Source: Aeromicrobium sp. A1-2 | GTDB lineage: Bacteria; Actinomycetota; Actinomycetes; Propionibacteriales; Nocardioidaceae | Reading direction: 5' to 3' | DNA length: 64,000 bases | Assembly: GCF_003443875.1 (NCBI RefSeq) | Contig: NZ_CP027482.1 | Location: forward strand, 930,001 to 994,000 | Shown here: positions 35,908 through 44,770 of the stretch, piece after piece | How the letters are laid out: each line of letters opens with the position of its first letter | Numbering within the stretch: the stretch's first letter is position 1 | Position numbers and translations under genes: made by a program | Notes under the pieces: model-generated | The model's input: only the letters and a program-made list of their open reading frames with translations | Databases searched by the model: none | What the model was told of the DNA's origin: nothing

Positions 35908-37351
35908 GTACACCGATCACGAGCGCTGCTATCGGGCCGTTCAGTCCCGTGACGCCCGCTTCGACGGCGTCTTCTACACGGCGGTGAGGACGACCGGCAT
36001 CTATTGCCGTCCGTCATGCCCCGCTGTGACCCCCAGACCGGGCAATGTGACCTTCCATCCGTCCGCGGCGGCTGCCCAGGACGCCGGATTCCGCGCCTGT
36101 CGACGCTGTCGCCCCGACACGACGCCCGGCTCGCCGGAGTGGAATGTCCGGGCCGATGTGGTGGGACGCGCGATGCGGCTGATCGGTGACGGGATCGTGG
36201 AGCGGGAAGGTGTTGAGGGGCTTGCCAATCGGCTCGGCTACAGCCAACGCCATGTCACACGGATGCTGACGCAGGAGCTGGGTGCCGGTCCGCTTGCGCT
36301 GGCCCGCAGCAACCGGGCGCACGCTGCGCGGGTGCTGATCGAGACGACCGAGATGCCGATGTCTGACATCGCGTTCGCGGCTGGATTCGCCTCGATCCGA
36401 CAGTTCAACGACTCGGTGCGAAGGGTCTACGCGCTCTCGCCGACCCAGATGCGGGGGGGTCGACGCAGCACGCCGACGGGCCGGGTGACGGTGCGGCTGG
36501 CGGTGCGCCAGCCCTTCCATGCCGAGGCACTGCTCGACTTCCTCGTCGCACATGTCCTACCGGGGGTCGAGACCGTCCGCGATCGCACCTATGCCCGGGT
36601 GCTGCGACTCCCGCACGGGCCGGGCGTGATGGCACTGACGCTGCACGCCGACCACGTGTCGTGCGAGCTGGAGCTGGCCGATCTGCGCGACACTGCCGTC
36701 GCGATCGGCCGGGCCCGACGCATGCTCGATCTGGACGCCGACCCGGTCGCGGTCGACTCGGTGCTTAGTGACGATCCGGCCCTGCACGACCTGATCGCGG
36801 CAGCACCAGGTTTGCGGGTGCCCTCGCACGTCGACGGCTTCGAGGTCGCGGTGCGCACGATCGTCGGCCAGCAGGTCTCGGTGGCCGGAGCCAACACGGT
36901 CCTGGGACGACACGTGCCGACGCGGGGGACTGCGGTCGATTTCGAGCTCGCCACGTCATTCGGCCTGACCCACGCGTTTCCGGCACCCGAGGCATTCGCC
37001 GAGGCGGATCCAGCCGAGATGGGCATGCCCCGGTCCCGAGGGCGCACGATCGTCGATCTCGCACAGGCCGTCGCCGACGGCAAGCTCGAGCTGGATCCCG
37101 GCGTCGATCGCGAAGCTGTTCGCGAGCAGCTTGTCGCGATGCGGGGCATCGGGCCGTGGACCGCCGACTATGTCGTGATGCGCGCGCTCGCACACCCCGA
37201 CATCCTCCTGACCACCGATCTCGTCCTCCGCCGTGAGCTCGAACGACGCGGCCTGTCCAAGGACGACACCGACCGGTGGCGCCCGTGGCGTTCCTACGCA
37301 GGCATGCACCTGTGGCGCGCCACCTCAGCATTCGAAAGGACACCGACATGA
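35906..37351 (+). CDS. alkA: Ada regulatory domain fused to AlkA DNA-3-methyladenine glycosylase
   Basis: Fusion protein of 481 aa for the adaptive response to alkylation. Residues 1-80 are the Ada methylphosphotriester zinc domain with Cys34, Cys38, Cys65 and Cys68 ([12 protein letters not shown] and FRACRRCRP). An AraC-type helix-turn-helix pair follows (~85-185, [21 protein letters not shown]). The rest is AlkA with the helix-hairpin-helix [21 protein letters not shown], whose last Asp is catalytic. The protein can therefore sense methylated DNA, activate transcription and excise damaged bases. The stop overlaps ogt as ATGA. The ATG at 35906 follows the CATGCT hexamer. Confidence 0.92.
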   Translation: MYTDHERCYRAVQSRDARFDGVFYTAVRTTGIYCRPSCPAVTPRPGNVTFHPSAAAAQDAGFRACRRCRPDTTPGSPEWNVRADVVGRAMRLIGDGIVEREGVEGLANRLGYSQRHVTRMLTQELGAGPLALARSNRAHAARVLIETTEMPMSDIAFAAGFASIRQFNDSVRRVYALSPTQMRGGRRSTPTGRVTVRLAVRQPFHAEALLDFLVAHVLPGVETVRDRTYARVLRLPHGPGVMALTLHADHVSCELELADLRDTAVAIGRARRMLDLDADPVAVDSVLSDDPALHDLIAAAPGLRVPSHVDGFEVAVRTIVGQQVSVAGANTVLGRHVPTRGTAVDFELATSFGLTHAFPAPEAFAEADPAEMGMPRSRGRTIVDLAQAVADGKLELDPGVDREAVREQLVAMRGIGPWTADYVVMRALAHPDILLTTDLVLRRELERRGLSKDDTDRWRPWRSYAGMHLWRATSAFERTPT

Positions 37352-37818
37352 GCACCATGACGCGATGGATGGACTCTCCGATCGGCGGGCTCCGCATCCA
37401 TGTCTCCGCCGGACTCATCACCGCGATCGACTTCGGTGCGGGCGAACCGCGCCGGCAGCAGACCGGCAGCACGCTGCTCGACCAGGCCGAACGTCAGCTC
37501 GACGAGTACTTCGCGGGTGAGCGCACCGACTTCGACCTCCCGCTGGCCAATGACGGCACGGAGTTCCAGAAGAAGGTGTGGGCCGAGCTGCGCCGCATCC
37601 CGTACGGCGAGACCGCGAGCTATGGCGACATCGCTCGCCGGCTGGGCTACGAGCCGGTCATCTCGCGTGCGGTTGGGGCCGCCAACGGTGCCAACCCGAT
37701 CCCGATCGTGGTGCCGTGCCACCGGGTCATCGGGGCGGACGGTTCGTTGACCGGATACGCCGGCGGTGTGGATCGCAAGAAGACGTTGCTGGATCTCGAG
37801 CGGCCCGGCCTGTTCTGA
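37348..37818 (+). CDS. ogt: Methylated-DNA-protein cysteine methyltransferase
   Basis: Suicide repair protein of 156 aa that takes alkyl groups from O6-alkylguanine. The acceptor cysteine is C124 in VVPCHRVIG, and the DNA-binding helix region reads [19 protein letters not shown]. It overlaps the Ada-AlkA stop by four bases, so the two are translated together and share control. An AraC-type activator in the fusion should raise expression of both after alkylation damage. Confidence 0.95.
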   Translation: MSTMTRWMDSPIGGLRIHVSAGLITAIDFGAGEPRRQQTGSTLLDQAERQLDEYFAGERTDFDLPLANDGTEFQKKVWAELRRIPYGETASYGDIARRLGYEPVISRAVGAANGANPIPIVVPCHRVIGADGSLTGYAGGVDRKKTLLDLERPGLF

Positions 37819-37919
37819 CCGCTGACCCCATGTACGGGCATTGTGGGTCCTGCGTTGGCCCGCCGTTCACCTGTGCCGGGCACGATGAGCTTCATTCGAT
37901 CCGTGACCAGAGGGTGAGC

Positions 37920-38327
37920 ATGTCCAGCAAGAATGACAAGAAGGCGCACGGGACCGGCAAGGCCGAGCGCAAGCTCGCCGCCGCGAACTCGTCCGTCGAG
38001 GCTCTGACCGCCGAGGTCAAGGTGCTGCGTACGCAGGTCAAGACCCTGCAGGCCGACGCCGAGAAGCACAAGTCCCGGGTGCAGAAGATCCGCGCCAACG
38101 CCGAGAAGGCCATCGCCAAGGCGACTGCCAAGCGCAAGAAGGCCAAGGCCAGGGCGCGCCAGGCCATCGCGGACCACCCCCGTGCCGAGCCCCGCGCGCT
38201 CAAGGACGCGCCCGAGCTGCCGCAGCCCAGCTGGACCGTCACCCGCCTGCGGGCAGCCGCCAAGGATCAGGGCGTCGCCGGATACTCGCGGATGCGCAAG
38301 GACCAGCTGCTCTCCGAGCTGGTCTAG
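37920..38327 (+). CDS. Basic coiled-coil protein with Rho_N/SAP-like C-terminus
   Basis: Very basic protein of 135 aa. Residues ~15-60 form a predicted coiled coil (EALTAEVKVLRTQVKTLQAD), then comes a Lys/Ala-rich stretch (~60-85, KAIAKATAKRKKAKARARQ) like the tails of actinobacterial HU or Lsr2-type proteins. The C-terminus, VTRLRAAAKDQGVAGYSRMRKDQLLSEL, matches the Rho N-terminal/SAP-like helix-extended-loop-helix that binds nucleic acid. It is probably a nucleoid or RNA-binding protein. AGAGGGTG precedes the ATG at 37920. The neighbours are repair genes. Confidence 0.72.
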   Translation: MSSKNDKKAHGTGKAERKLAAANSSVEALTAEVKVLRTQVKTLQADAEKHKSRVQKIRANAEKAIAKATAKRKKAKARARQAIADHPRAEPRALKDAPELPQPSWTVTRLRAAAKDQGVAGYSRMRKDQLLSELV

Positions 38328-38393
38328 AGCGACCGGCTGATGGCTGTGGACGACGGGTTCGACCCGGGCACGATCTGGGTCGATCGTGGATCC

Positions 38394-38828
38394 ATGACGA
38401 CATCACGCTCGCCCGATCCCCACGGTCTCCCGCTCGTGCGCACGCCTGCCGAGCTCGAGGCAGTGTGGCGCCAGCTCATCGAGCCACTGGGCTTCGCCAG
38501 CCGGCAGATCTTCGCGCTGCTGCTGGACCGCGATGGCGTCGTGCTTCCATCCGTCCTCAATGTGGCCGAGTGTCCCGCCGCACCGGATGGACCGATGGTG
38601 GTCAACCTCGCACGCTCCCTTCGCCAGGCGCTCGATGACGTCGACCCGGACGGCTCGTGCGCCGTGCTGTGGGCGCGGCCGAGCGATGCCGGCACCCGGG
38701 CCTCGGACATAGCGTGGATCCGGGCCATCACGGCCGCGATGTCGATCCAGTCCCTCGCGAGCTGGCCCGTGCACACGGCCGACGATGCCGTGCTGCGGGT
38801 CATGTCGCCGGACGATCTCGCCGCGTAG
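38394..38828 (+). CDS. Hypothetical protein
   Basis: Protein of 144 aa (162 if the in-frame ATG at 38340 is used). The core LGFASRQIFALLLDRDGVVLPSVLNV followed by an acidic helix and CAVLWARP suggests an alpha/beta domain with some likeness to JAB-type deubiquitinase-like folds, but the metal ligands are not evident. It is cytosolic. ATG 38394 is preferred because a weak TTCGAC-N18-GATCGT promoter ends 6 nt before it. It is convergent with ndgR, 10 bp apart. No function is proposed. Confidence 0.6.
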   Translation: MTTSRSPDPHGLPLVRTPAELEAVWRQLIEPLGFASRQIFALLLDRDGVVLPSVLNVAECPAAPDGPMVVNLARSLRQALDDVDPDGSCAVLWARPSDAGTRASDIAWIRAITAAMSIQSLASWPVHTADDAVLRVMSPDDLAA

Positions 38829-38838
38829 GACTACCTGG

Positions 38839-39555
38839 CTAGTTAGAGCGCCGCAGGCTCTGCGAGAGCCGCTCGGCCGCGGCCACGACGGCCGGCGCGT
38901 GCATGCGTCCGGGCTGTCGGGTCAGCCGTTCGAGCGGGCCGGACACCGACACTGCTGCGACGACCTTGCCGGAGGGGGAACGTACGGGGGCGGACACCGA
39001 GCCGACGCCGTTCTCCCGCTCGCCGACGCTCTGCGCCCAGCCGCGACGGCGTACGGCCGACAGCTCGGCAGCCGCGAACGTCGCCTTGAGCAGGCCCTTG
39101 TTCATGCGCTCGGGGTCCTCCCACGACAGCAGGATCTGGGCGGCGGAACCAGCGCTCATCGTGAGCTGGCTGCCGACCGGGATCGAGTCGCGCAGGCCGG
39201 TCGGTCGGTCCGCGGCGGCAACGCACACACGGAAGTCGCCCTGCCGGCGGAACAGCTGGGCGGACTCCCCGGTGATGTCGCGCAGCCGGGCCAGGACGGG
39301 TCCGGCCGCGGCGAGCAGGCGGTCCTCGCCGGCGGCGGCGGCGAGCTCGCCGAGGCGTGGGCCGAGGATGAAGCGCCCTTGCATGTCGCGGGCGACGAGC
39401 CGATGATGTTCCAGAGCCACCGCGAGCCGGTGGGCGGTGGGACGGGCCAGGCCCGTGCTGGCGACAAGGCCGGCCAGCGTGGCCGGACCGGGCTCGAGAG
39501 CAGCAAGCACCAGTGCGGCTTTGTCGAGAACCCCGACTCCGCTAGAGTTGTCCAT
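38839..39555 (-). CDS. ndgR: IclR family regulator NdgR (leuCD control)
   Basis: IclR-type regulator of 238 aa: winged helix at residues ~8-65 (TLAGLVASTGLARPTAHRLAVALE) and an effector domain of the IclR fold. Divergence from leuCD is the hallmark of NdgR/LtbR, which controls leucine and other amino-acid genes in Streptomyces and Corynebacterium. A 14-bp palindrome in the shared 71-bp intergenic region overlaps its own -10-like CAGTAT, so autoregulation is likely. That hexamer ends 6 nt before the ATG. Whether it represses or activates leuCD here cannot be told. Confidence 0.88.
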   Translation of the reverse strand: MDNSSGVGVLDKAALVLAALEPGPATLAGLVASTGLARPTAHRLAVALEHHRLVARDMQGRFILGPRLGELAAAAGEDRLLAAAGPVLARLRDITGESAQLFRRQGDFRVCVAAADRPTGLRDSIPVGSQLTMSAGSAAQILLSWEDPERMNKGLLKATFAAAELSAVRRRGWAQSVGERENGVGSVSAPVRSPSGKVVAAVSVSGPLERLTRQPGRMHAPAVVAAAERLSQSLRRSN

Positions 39556-39560
39556 GTCTT

Positions 39561-39574
39561 GATACTGCCGTATC
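39561..39574 (+). promoter_or_regulatory. Candidate NdgR operator
   Basis: GATAC-N4-GTATC between ndgR and leuC. It covers the ndgR -10-like CAGTAT (minus strand, 39562-39567) and lies ~55 bp before leuC. Confidence 0.5.
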
Positions 39575-39626
39575 GCATTGTGAGACGCAAGCCTGAGAAG
39601 CAGAGCATCCGTTGAGGAGAAGCACC

Positions 39627-41048
39627 ATGGGCAAGACCCTGGCCGAGAAGATCTGGGAAGAGCACGTCGTCCGCCGCCACGAAGGTGAGCCGGATCTGCT
39701 CTACATCGATCTGCACCTGATCCACGAAGTCACGAGTCCGCAGGCCTTTGACGGCCTCCGGATCGCTGGCCGTCCGGTACGTCGTCCTGACCTCACGTTG
39801 GCGACCGAGGACCACAACATCCCGACGACCGATCTCGACAAGCCGATCGCCGACCTGGTGTCCCGCACCCAGGTCGAGACGCTTCGCCGCAACTGCGCCG
39901 AGTTCGGCGTCCGACTGCACCCCATGGGTGACATCGACCAGGGCATCGTGCACGTCGTCGGACCGCAGCTGGGTCTGACTCAGCCGGGCATGACGATCGT
40001 CTGCGGTGACTCGCACACCTCGACGCACGGCGCGTTCGGCTCGATCGCCTTCGGCATCGGCACTTCCGAGGTCGAGCACGTGCTCGCGACACAGTCGCTG
40101 TCGCAGGCCAAGCCCAAGATGATGGCCGTCGACGTCGTCGGCGACCTGCCGACCGGCTCGACCGCCAAGGACCTGATCCTGGCGCTCATCACGCAGGAGA
40201 CCACCGGTGGCGGCCAGGGCTACATCGTGGAGTACCGCGGCGACGCAATCCGTGCGCTGTCGATGGAAGCCCGCATGACGATCTGCAACATGTCGATCGA
40301 GTGGGGCGCGAAGGCCGGACTCATCGCACCCGACCAGGTGACGTACGACTACCTCGAGGGTCGCCCCAACGCGCCCGTGGGTGGTGACTGGGATGCCGCG
40401 GTCGCGCACTGGGACAGCCTGGTGACCGACGAAGACGCCGAGTTCGACAAGGTCATCACGATCGACGCCTCGACCATCACGCCGTTCGTCACGTGGGGGA
40501 CCAACCCCGGCCAGGGCGTGCCGCTGTCGGGCAACGTTCCGGACCCCGCCTCGTTCGAGGACGACAACGAGCGGATCGCTGCCGAGAACGCCCTGCGGTA
40601 CATGGGGCTCGAGGCCGGTACGCCGATGAAGGACATCAAGGTCGACACGGTCTTCATCGGATCGTGCACCAACGGTCGGATCGAGGACCTGCGGGTCGCG
40701 GCCGCCCTGATGGAGGGCCACAAGGTCGCCGACGACACCCGCATCCTGGTCGTGCCGGGATCGGTCCGCGTACGTCTGCAGGCCGAGCAGGAAGGCCTCG
40801 ACGTGATCTTCAAGGACGCTGGCGCCGAGTGGCGCGGCGCGGGCTGCTCGATGTGCCTGGGCATGAACCCCGACCAGCTGATGGTGGGGGAGCGTGCGGC
40901 CTCGACGTCCAACCGCAACTTCGAAGGACGCCAGGGCAAGGGCGGCCGTACGCACCTCGTGTCGCCCGACGTCGCGGTGGCCACCGGAATCCTCGGCCAC
41001 CTGGCCGGACCGGCCGACCTGGCCCAGCTCGAGAAGGCAGGAGCCTGA
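39627..41048 (+). CDS. leuC: 3-isopropylmalate dehydratase large subunit
   Basis: LeuC (473 aa) carries the 4Fe-4S cluster that isomerises 2- to 3-isopropylmalate in leucine synthesis, with LeuD. Cluster cysteines are in [13 protein letters not shown] near residue 347 and [13 protein letters not shown] near 407-410, and the substrate motif [14 protein letters not shown] is intact. The ATG at 39627 has TGAGGAGAA upstream and is preferred over an in-frame start at 39612. leuD begins 2 bp after the stop. leuB is not in this window. Confidence 0.97.
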   Translation: MGKTLAEKIWEEHVVRRHEGEPDLLYIDLHLIHEVTSPQAFDGLRIAGRPVRRPDLTLATEDHNIPTTDLDKPIADLVSRTQVETLRRNCAEFGVRLHPMGDIDQGIVHVVGPQLGLTQPGMTIVCGDSHTSTHGAFGSIAFGIGTSEVEHVLATQSLSQAKPKMMAVDVVGDLPTGSTAKDLILALITQETTGGGQGYIVEYRGDAIRALSMEARMTICNMSIEWGAKAGLIAPDQVTYDYLEGRPNAPVGGDWDAAVAHWDSLVTDEDAEFDKVITIDASTITPFVTWGTNPGQGVPLSGNVPDPASFEDDNERIAAENALRYMGLEAGTPMKDIKVDTVFIGSCTNGRIEDLRVAAALMEGHKVADDTRILVVPGSVRVRLQAEQEGLDVIFKDAGAEWRGAGCSMCLGMNPDQLMVGERAASTSNRNFEGRQGKGGRTHLVSPDVAVATGILGHLAGPADLAQLEKAGA

Positions 41049-41050
41049 TC

Positions 41051-41650
41051 ATGGAGAAGTTCTCCTCGCACACTGGAGTCGGAGCGCCGCTGCGGCGCAG
41101 CAACGTCGACACCGACCAGATCATCCCTGCGGTGTGGCTCAAGAAGGTCACCCGCGACGGCTTCGAGGAAGGTCTGTTCTCGGCCTGGCGAAGCGACCCG
41201 GCCTTCGTGCTCAACCAAGACGCGTACAAGGACGCCACGGTGCTGGTCGCCGGTCCCGACTTCGGCACCGGCTCGTCCCGCGAGCACGCCGTCTGGGCGC
41301 TGCAGAACTATGGCTTCAAGGTCGTCATCTCGCCGCGCTTCGGTGACATCTTCCGGGGCAACTCCGGCAAGGCCGGGCTGCTGGCCGCCGAGGTCGACGA
41401 CAAGGTCGTCCAGCGGCTGTGGGACTACCTCGACGAGAACCCGGGTGGGTCGATCACGATCGATCTCGAGTCGCGCACGGTCAAGGCCGGCGAGGGCGCC
41501 GATGCGATCGAGGACTCTTTCACGATCGACGACTACACCCGCTGGCGTCTGCTCGAGGGCCTGGACGACATCGGTATCACGCTGGGCCACGCGGCGGACA
41601 TCGAGACGTACGAGGCCACCCGCCCCAGCTTCAAACCCGCCACCCTCTAA
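41051..41650 (+). CDS. leuD: 3-isopropylmalate dehydratase small subunit
   Basis: LeuD (199 aa) provides the swivelling domain that completes the isopropylmalate isomerase active site. Typical motifs are [17 protein letters not shown] and [17 protein letters not shown], the latter being the substrate loop. Length is normal. It is directly downstream of leuC, and the pair ends at a strong bidirectional terminator. In many actinobacteria hup (HU protein) follows leuD. Here a minus-strand cold-shock-like gene does. Confidence 0.96.
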   Translation: MEKFSSHTGVGAPLRRSNVDTDQIIPAVWLKKVTRDGFEEGLFSAWRSDPAFVLNQDAYKDATVLVAGPDFGTGSSREHAVWALQNYGFKVVISPRFGDIFRGNSGKAGLLAAEVDDKVVQRLWDYLDENPGGSITIDLESRTVKAGEGADAIEDSFTIDDYTRWRLLEGLDDIGITLGHAADIETYEATRPSFKPATL

Positions 41651-41653
41651 CGC

Positions 41654-41696
41654 ACGGGTCATTTTTCGCCCCCGCCGGGGGCGAAAAATGACCCGT
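41654..41696. terminator. Bidirectional terminator with a perfect 20-bp stem
   Basis: Arms 41654-41673 and 41677-41696 are exact reverse complements around a 3-nt loop. The stem holds ATTTTT on one arm and AAAAAT on the other, so it can end transcripts from both sides: leuCD on the plus strand and the cold-shock-like gene on the minus strand. Confidence 0.85.
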
Positions 41697-41701
41697 CAGC
41701 G

Positions 41702-41887
41702 TTAGTTCCAGATCTTGATGGACGTCACGGTGGTGCCGTCGGTCTCGACGAACACGCGCTGACCCACGCGCAGGTGCCGGATGTGCTCGGCCAGCGACGA
41801 GGCGGGGAACTCCAGTGGCATGCCCTCGTCGGTCAGGAGCTTTCCGCTCCGGGTGGTCTGGTCGAAGGTCGCGACGGTGCCCTGCAT
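41702..41887 (-). CDS. Cold-shock-like small OB-fold protein
   Basis: Protein of 61 aa that resembles a cold-shock domain (GTVATFDQTTRSGKLLTDEG, then VGQRVFVETDGTTVTSIKIW). The RNP1 and RNP2 aromatic residues that bind nucleic acid in CspA are mostly absent, so binding may be weak or changed. It is a compact cytosolic OB-fold. A minus-strand TAGGGT ends 7 nt before the ATG, so the mRNA is likely leaderless. It diverges from plsC and ends at the terminator shared with leuD. Confidence 0.75.
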   Translation of the reverse strand: MQGTVATFDQTTRSGKLLTDEGMPLEFPASSLAEHIRHLRVGQRVFVETDGTTVTSIKIWN

Positions 41888-41894
41888 GGCAGTC

Positions 41895-41900
41895 ACCCTA
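41895..41900 (-). promoter_or_regulatory. -10 element for the cold-shock-like gene
   Basis: TAGGGT on the minus strand, 7 nt before the ATG. Confidence 0.45.
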
Positions 41901-41917
41901 GTGCTGAGCCGAAGGAT

Positions 41918-41923
41918 TAGGCT
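41918..41923 (+). promoter_or_regulatory. -10 element for plsC
   Basis: TAGGCT ends 7 nt before the ATG; leaderless transcript likely. Confidence 0.5.
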
Positions 41924-41930
41924 CGCGCCC

Positions 41931-42656
41931 ATGGTGAGACGTCCCGTGCCCACGACCGTCCGGGTCATCAGATTCTTCCTCAGGCCACTGCTGATGCTGG
42001 TGACGAGGCGGGACTGGCAAGGCATGGAGCACCTGCCGGACGGCGGATTCGTGCTCGCGCCCAACCACATCTCGCACCTCGACCCGTTCCTGATCTCGCA
42101 CTTCATGCTGGACAACGGCATCGCGCCGCAGTTCCTCGCCAAGGACACGCTGGTCGGCGCCAAAGGATACGGCTGGATCCTGCGGTCCGCCGAGCAGATC
42201 CCGGTCTACCGCGACACCGAAGGCGCTGCCGAGTCGCTGCGCGCGGCGGCAACGGCCGTCGAAGCCGGTCGGGTCGTCACGATCTACCCCGAGGGCACGA
42301 TCACCCGAGACCCGGCTGCCTGGCCCATGAGCGGCCGCACGGGAGCCGTACGCGTCGCACTGATGACCGGGCGGCCATTGGTGCCGCTGATGCAGTGGGG
42401 GCCCCAGGAGATCCTGTGGCCGTATGCCAAACGGGTCCGGCTGTTCCCCCGCGCGACGATCCACATCCGAGTCGGTGCGCCGATCGACCTGACCGACTTC
42501 GCCGACCAGGAGGTCACCGAGCAGGTGCTCCACGACGCGACCGACCGACTGATGAACACGCTGAGTGCCATGATGTCCGAAGTGCGTGGTGAGGTCCCCT
42601 CGACACCTCGCATCGATGTGCATACCTTGGGCAAGCCGAAGACCAACTACAAGTGA
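41931..42656 (+). CDS. plsC: Lysophospholipid acyltransferase (PlsC-like)
   Basis: 1-acyl-sn-glycerol-3-phosphate acyltransferase of 241 aa that makes phosphatidic acid. The HxxxxD catalytic motif is NHISHLDPF near residues 43-51, and the substrate motif is IYPEGTITRD near 122-131. An N-terminal amphipathic or membrane segment precedes them. gpsA, which supplies glycerol-3-phosphate, starts 12 bp downstream, so the pair links precursor supply and acylation. The ATG at 41931 is preferred because a TAGGCT hexamer lies 7 nt before it. Confidence 0.9.
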   Translation: MVRRPVPTTVRVIRFFLRPLLMLVTRRDWQGMEHLPDGGFVLAPNHISHLDPFLISHFMLDNGIAPQFLAKDTLVGAKGYGWILRSAEQIPVYRDTEGAAESLRAAATAVEAGRVVTIYPEGTITRDPAAWPMSGRTGAVRVALMTGRPLVPLMQWGPQEILWPYAKRVRLFPRATIHIRVGAPIDLTDFADQEVTEQVLHDATDRLMNTLSAMMSEVRGEVPSTPRIDVHTLGKPKTNYK

Positions 42657-42668
42657 TTGGAATCGTGA

Positions 42669-43670
42669 ATGGCGCAGACAGCCGTGATGGGCGCAGGATC
42701 CTGGGGCACGGCATTCGCGATGGTGCTGGCCGACGCCGGCAACGACGTACGCCTGTGGGGTCGCCGGCCTGAGCTCTGTGAAGCCATCAACACGACCCAC
42801 CAGAACCCCGACTACCTCCCCGGCGTCGAGCTGCCGAAGGTCATCACGGCTACCTCCGACCCGGCCGAGGCAATGGCTGGTGCCGAGATCGTGGTCCTGG
42901 CCGTCCCGTCCCAGCAGCTCCGCGCCAACCTCGAGTCGTGGAGCGAGCACGTGCCGCCCGACGCGATCTTCGTGAGCCTCATGAAGGGCGTCGAGCTCGG
43001 CACCCACAAGCGGATGAGCGAGGTCATCGCCGAGATCACCGGCGCTGGTCCCGAGCGTATTGCGGTCGTCTCCGGCCCCAACCTGGCCCGGGAGATCGCC
43101 AACCGCGAGCCCGCTGCCAGTGTCGTGGCGTGCGTCGACCAGGCCGTCTCCGAACGGCTGCAGAAGGCGTGTCACACCGCGTCGTTCCGCCCGTACTCCA
43201 TGACCGACGTGATCGGCTGCGAGCTGGCTGGCACCGCCAAGAACATCATCGGGCTCGCGGTCGGCGTGTGCGTCGGTCTGGGCTACGGCGACAACACCAA
43301 GGCCTCGGTCATCACCCGCGGTCTGGCCGAGACCGCGCGCCTCGGCGCCGCGATCGGCGCCGACCCCGTGACGTTCATGGGCCTGGCCGGCATGGGTGAC
43401 CTGGTCGCAACCTGCTCGTCGCCGCTGTCACGCAACCGTACGTTCGGCGAGAAGCTCGGCCAGGGCATGACCGTCGCCGAGGTCGCGGCGCAGACCAATC
43501 AGGTCGCCGAAGGCGTCAAGTCCTGCGTGTCGGTCAGTGAGCTCGCCAAGCTCCACGGCGTCGAGATGCCGATCGTCGAGCACGTCGCGGCATTGATCGC
43601 GGGCGAGCTGAGCCCCGCCGACCTGGTGTCGAGACTGATCTCGCGGCAGGCCAAGCCCGAGACGGTCTAG
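42669..43670 (+). CDS. gpsA: Glycerol-3-phosphate dehydrogenase [NAD(P)+]
   Basis: GpsA (333 aa) reduces dihydroxyacetone phosphate to sn-glycerol-3-phosphate for phospholipids. The Rossmann motif is AVMGAGSWGTAFAMVLADAG at residues ~5-24, the catalytic lysine lies in CELAGTAKNIIGLAVGV, and SRNRTFGEKLGQG is near the end. Length is typical. It follows plsC in an operon. Its last four bases overlap the end of the convergent cystathionine-lyase-type gene. Confidence 0.95.
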   Translation: MAQTAVMGAGSWGTAFAMVLADAGNDVRLWGRRPELCEAINTTHQNPDYLPGVELPKVITATSDPAEAMAGAEIVVLAVPSQQLRANLESWSEHVPPDAIFVSLMKGVELGTHKRMSEVIAEITGAGPERIAVVSGPNLAREIANREPAASVVACVDQAVSERLQKACHTASFRPYSMTDVIGCELAGTAKNIIGLAVGVCVGLGYGDNTKASVITRGLAETARLGAAIGADPVTFMGLAGMGDLVATCSSPLSRNRTFGEKLGQGMTVAEVAAQTNQVAEGVKSCVSVSELAKLHGVEMPIVEHVAALIAGELSPADLVSRLISRQAKPETV

Positions 43671-44734
43671 GCGAACGCCGCGAGTGCGGTCTGGATGTCG
43701 AGCCAGAGGTCCTCGACGTCCTCGATGCCGACCGAGAACCGGATCAGGCCCTCGGGCACGCTCTCGGGCTCTCCGGCGTGGCGGCGGCGACGTTCCCACG
43801 TCGACTCGACGCCACCGAGGCTCGTCGCGTACGTGATGACGTCGCTCTGCTCGGTCATCTTCTGCGCGACCGCGGCGCCGCCGACGACTTCGAACGCGAT
43901 GATCGTGCCGAATCCGGGGTAGCGGGAGTACACGACGCGGTCCGAGGCCGATAGTCGTTTGTGCAGCTCGCGAGCGTTGGCCTCGGCCCGGTCCAGCCGC
44001 ACGTGGAGCGTCCGCATGCCACGTGTTGCGAGCCAGGTCTCCATGGCCCCCGGGATTGCGCCGAGCACGCTGCGCCGTTTCTCGATGGCGGCGTACGCCC
44101 GATCGCTGTTGGTCACGACGGCACCGAGGATCACGTCGCTGTGCCCGGAAAGCAGCTTCGAGGCCGAGTGCACGACGAAGTCCGCGCCCTGCTCGAGCGG
44201 CTTCTGGCGCAGGGGAGTGGCGAAGGTGTTGTCGACCGCGACCGCGGTGCCGCCTGCGGATGCGGCCTGCGCGATCGCCGCGATGTCGGCGATTTCGAGA
44301 GCAGGATTGGTCGGAGACTCGATCCACACCAGCGCAGCACCCTCGCAGGCGTCGACGACCTGCTGGGTGTTGTCGATGTCGACGAGCCTGAGCTCGATCA
44401 GTCCGCGCCGGGCGCGTTCCTTCAGCTGGTTGATCGTGCCGTAGTACGCATGCCTCGGCGCCACCACGGCAGCTCTGCCGGGCACCAGGTCGAACAGCGC
44501 CGTCGTGGCAGCGATGCCCGAGGCGAAGGCCAGCGCCCGACCGCCTTCGAGCGCGCCGAGCACCGCCTCGAACGACTCCCAGGTGGGATTACCGTGGCGG
44601 CCGTATTCCGAGGCGCCACCGGGCACCAGCGCGCTGGCGAGCGTGATGGGCGTGTTGAGTGGTCCCCCCGGGACCCGGTTCGGACGCCCAGCACCGACGG
44701 CAATGGTCGAGGGCGAAAGTTCGTGTCCGTGCAT
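43667..44734 (-). CDS. Cys/Met metabolism PLP enzyme (cystathionine gamma-lyase type)
   Basis: PLP-dependent fold-type I enzyme of 355 aa. The PLP lysine is in VHSASKLLSGHSDV and the preceding IESPTNPALEI binds the cofactor phosphate and ring. Members are cystathionine gamma-lyases or gamma-synthases; the sequence does not decide. Products would be cysteine or cystathionine. It is a little shorter than the family average (~380). The ATG at 44734 is preceded by a CATGAT hexamer 6 nt upstream. It diverges from ddl over a 36-bp region that must hold both promoters. Confidence 0.85.
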   Translation of the reverse strand: MHGHELSPSTIAVGAGRPNRVPGGPLNTPITLASALVPGGASEYGRHGNPTWESFEAVLGALEGGRALAFASGIAATTALFDLVPGRAAVVAPRHAYYGTINQLKERARRGLIELRLVDIDNTQQVVDACEGAALVWIESPTNPALEIADIAAIAQAASAGGTAVAVDNTFATPLRQKPLEQGADFVVHSASKLLSGHSDVILGAVVTNSDRAYAAIEKRRSVLGAIPGAMETWLATRGMRTLHVRLDRAEANARELHKRLSASDRVVYSRYPGFGTIIAFEVVGGAAVAQKMTEQSDVITYATSLGGVESTWERRRRHAGEPESVPEGLIRFSVGIEDVEDLWLDIQTALAAFA

Positions 44735-44740
44735 GAAGAC

Positions 44741-44746
44741 ATCATG
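44741..44746 (-). promoter_or_regulatory. -10-like element for the cystathionine-lyase gene
   Basis: CATGAT on the minus strand, 6 nt before the ATG. Confidence 0.4.
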
Positions 44747-44756
44747 CCTTGACCGG

Positions 44757-44762
44757 TATCGT
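44757..44762 (+). promoter_or_regulatory. -10-like element for ddl
   Basis: TATCGT ends 8 nt before the ATG. Confidence 0.4.
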
Positions 44763-44770
44763 GCTCGGCA

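Noticed and set aside
41051-41650. Second leu leader in front of leuC
   Set aside because: No short frame with a leucine run lies in the 71 bp between ndgR and leuC.
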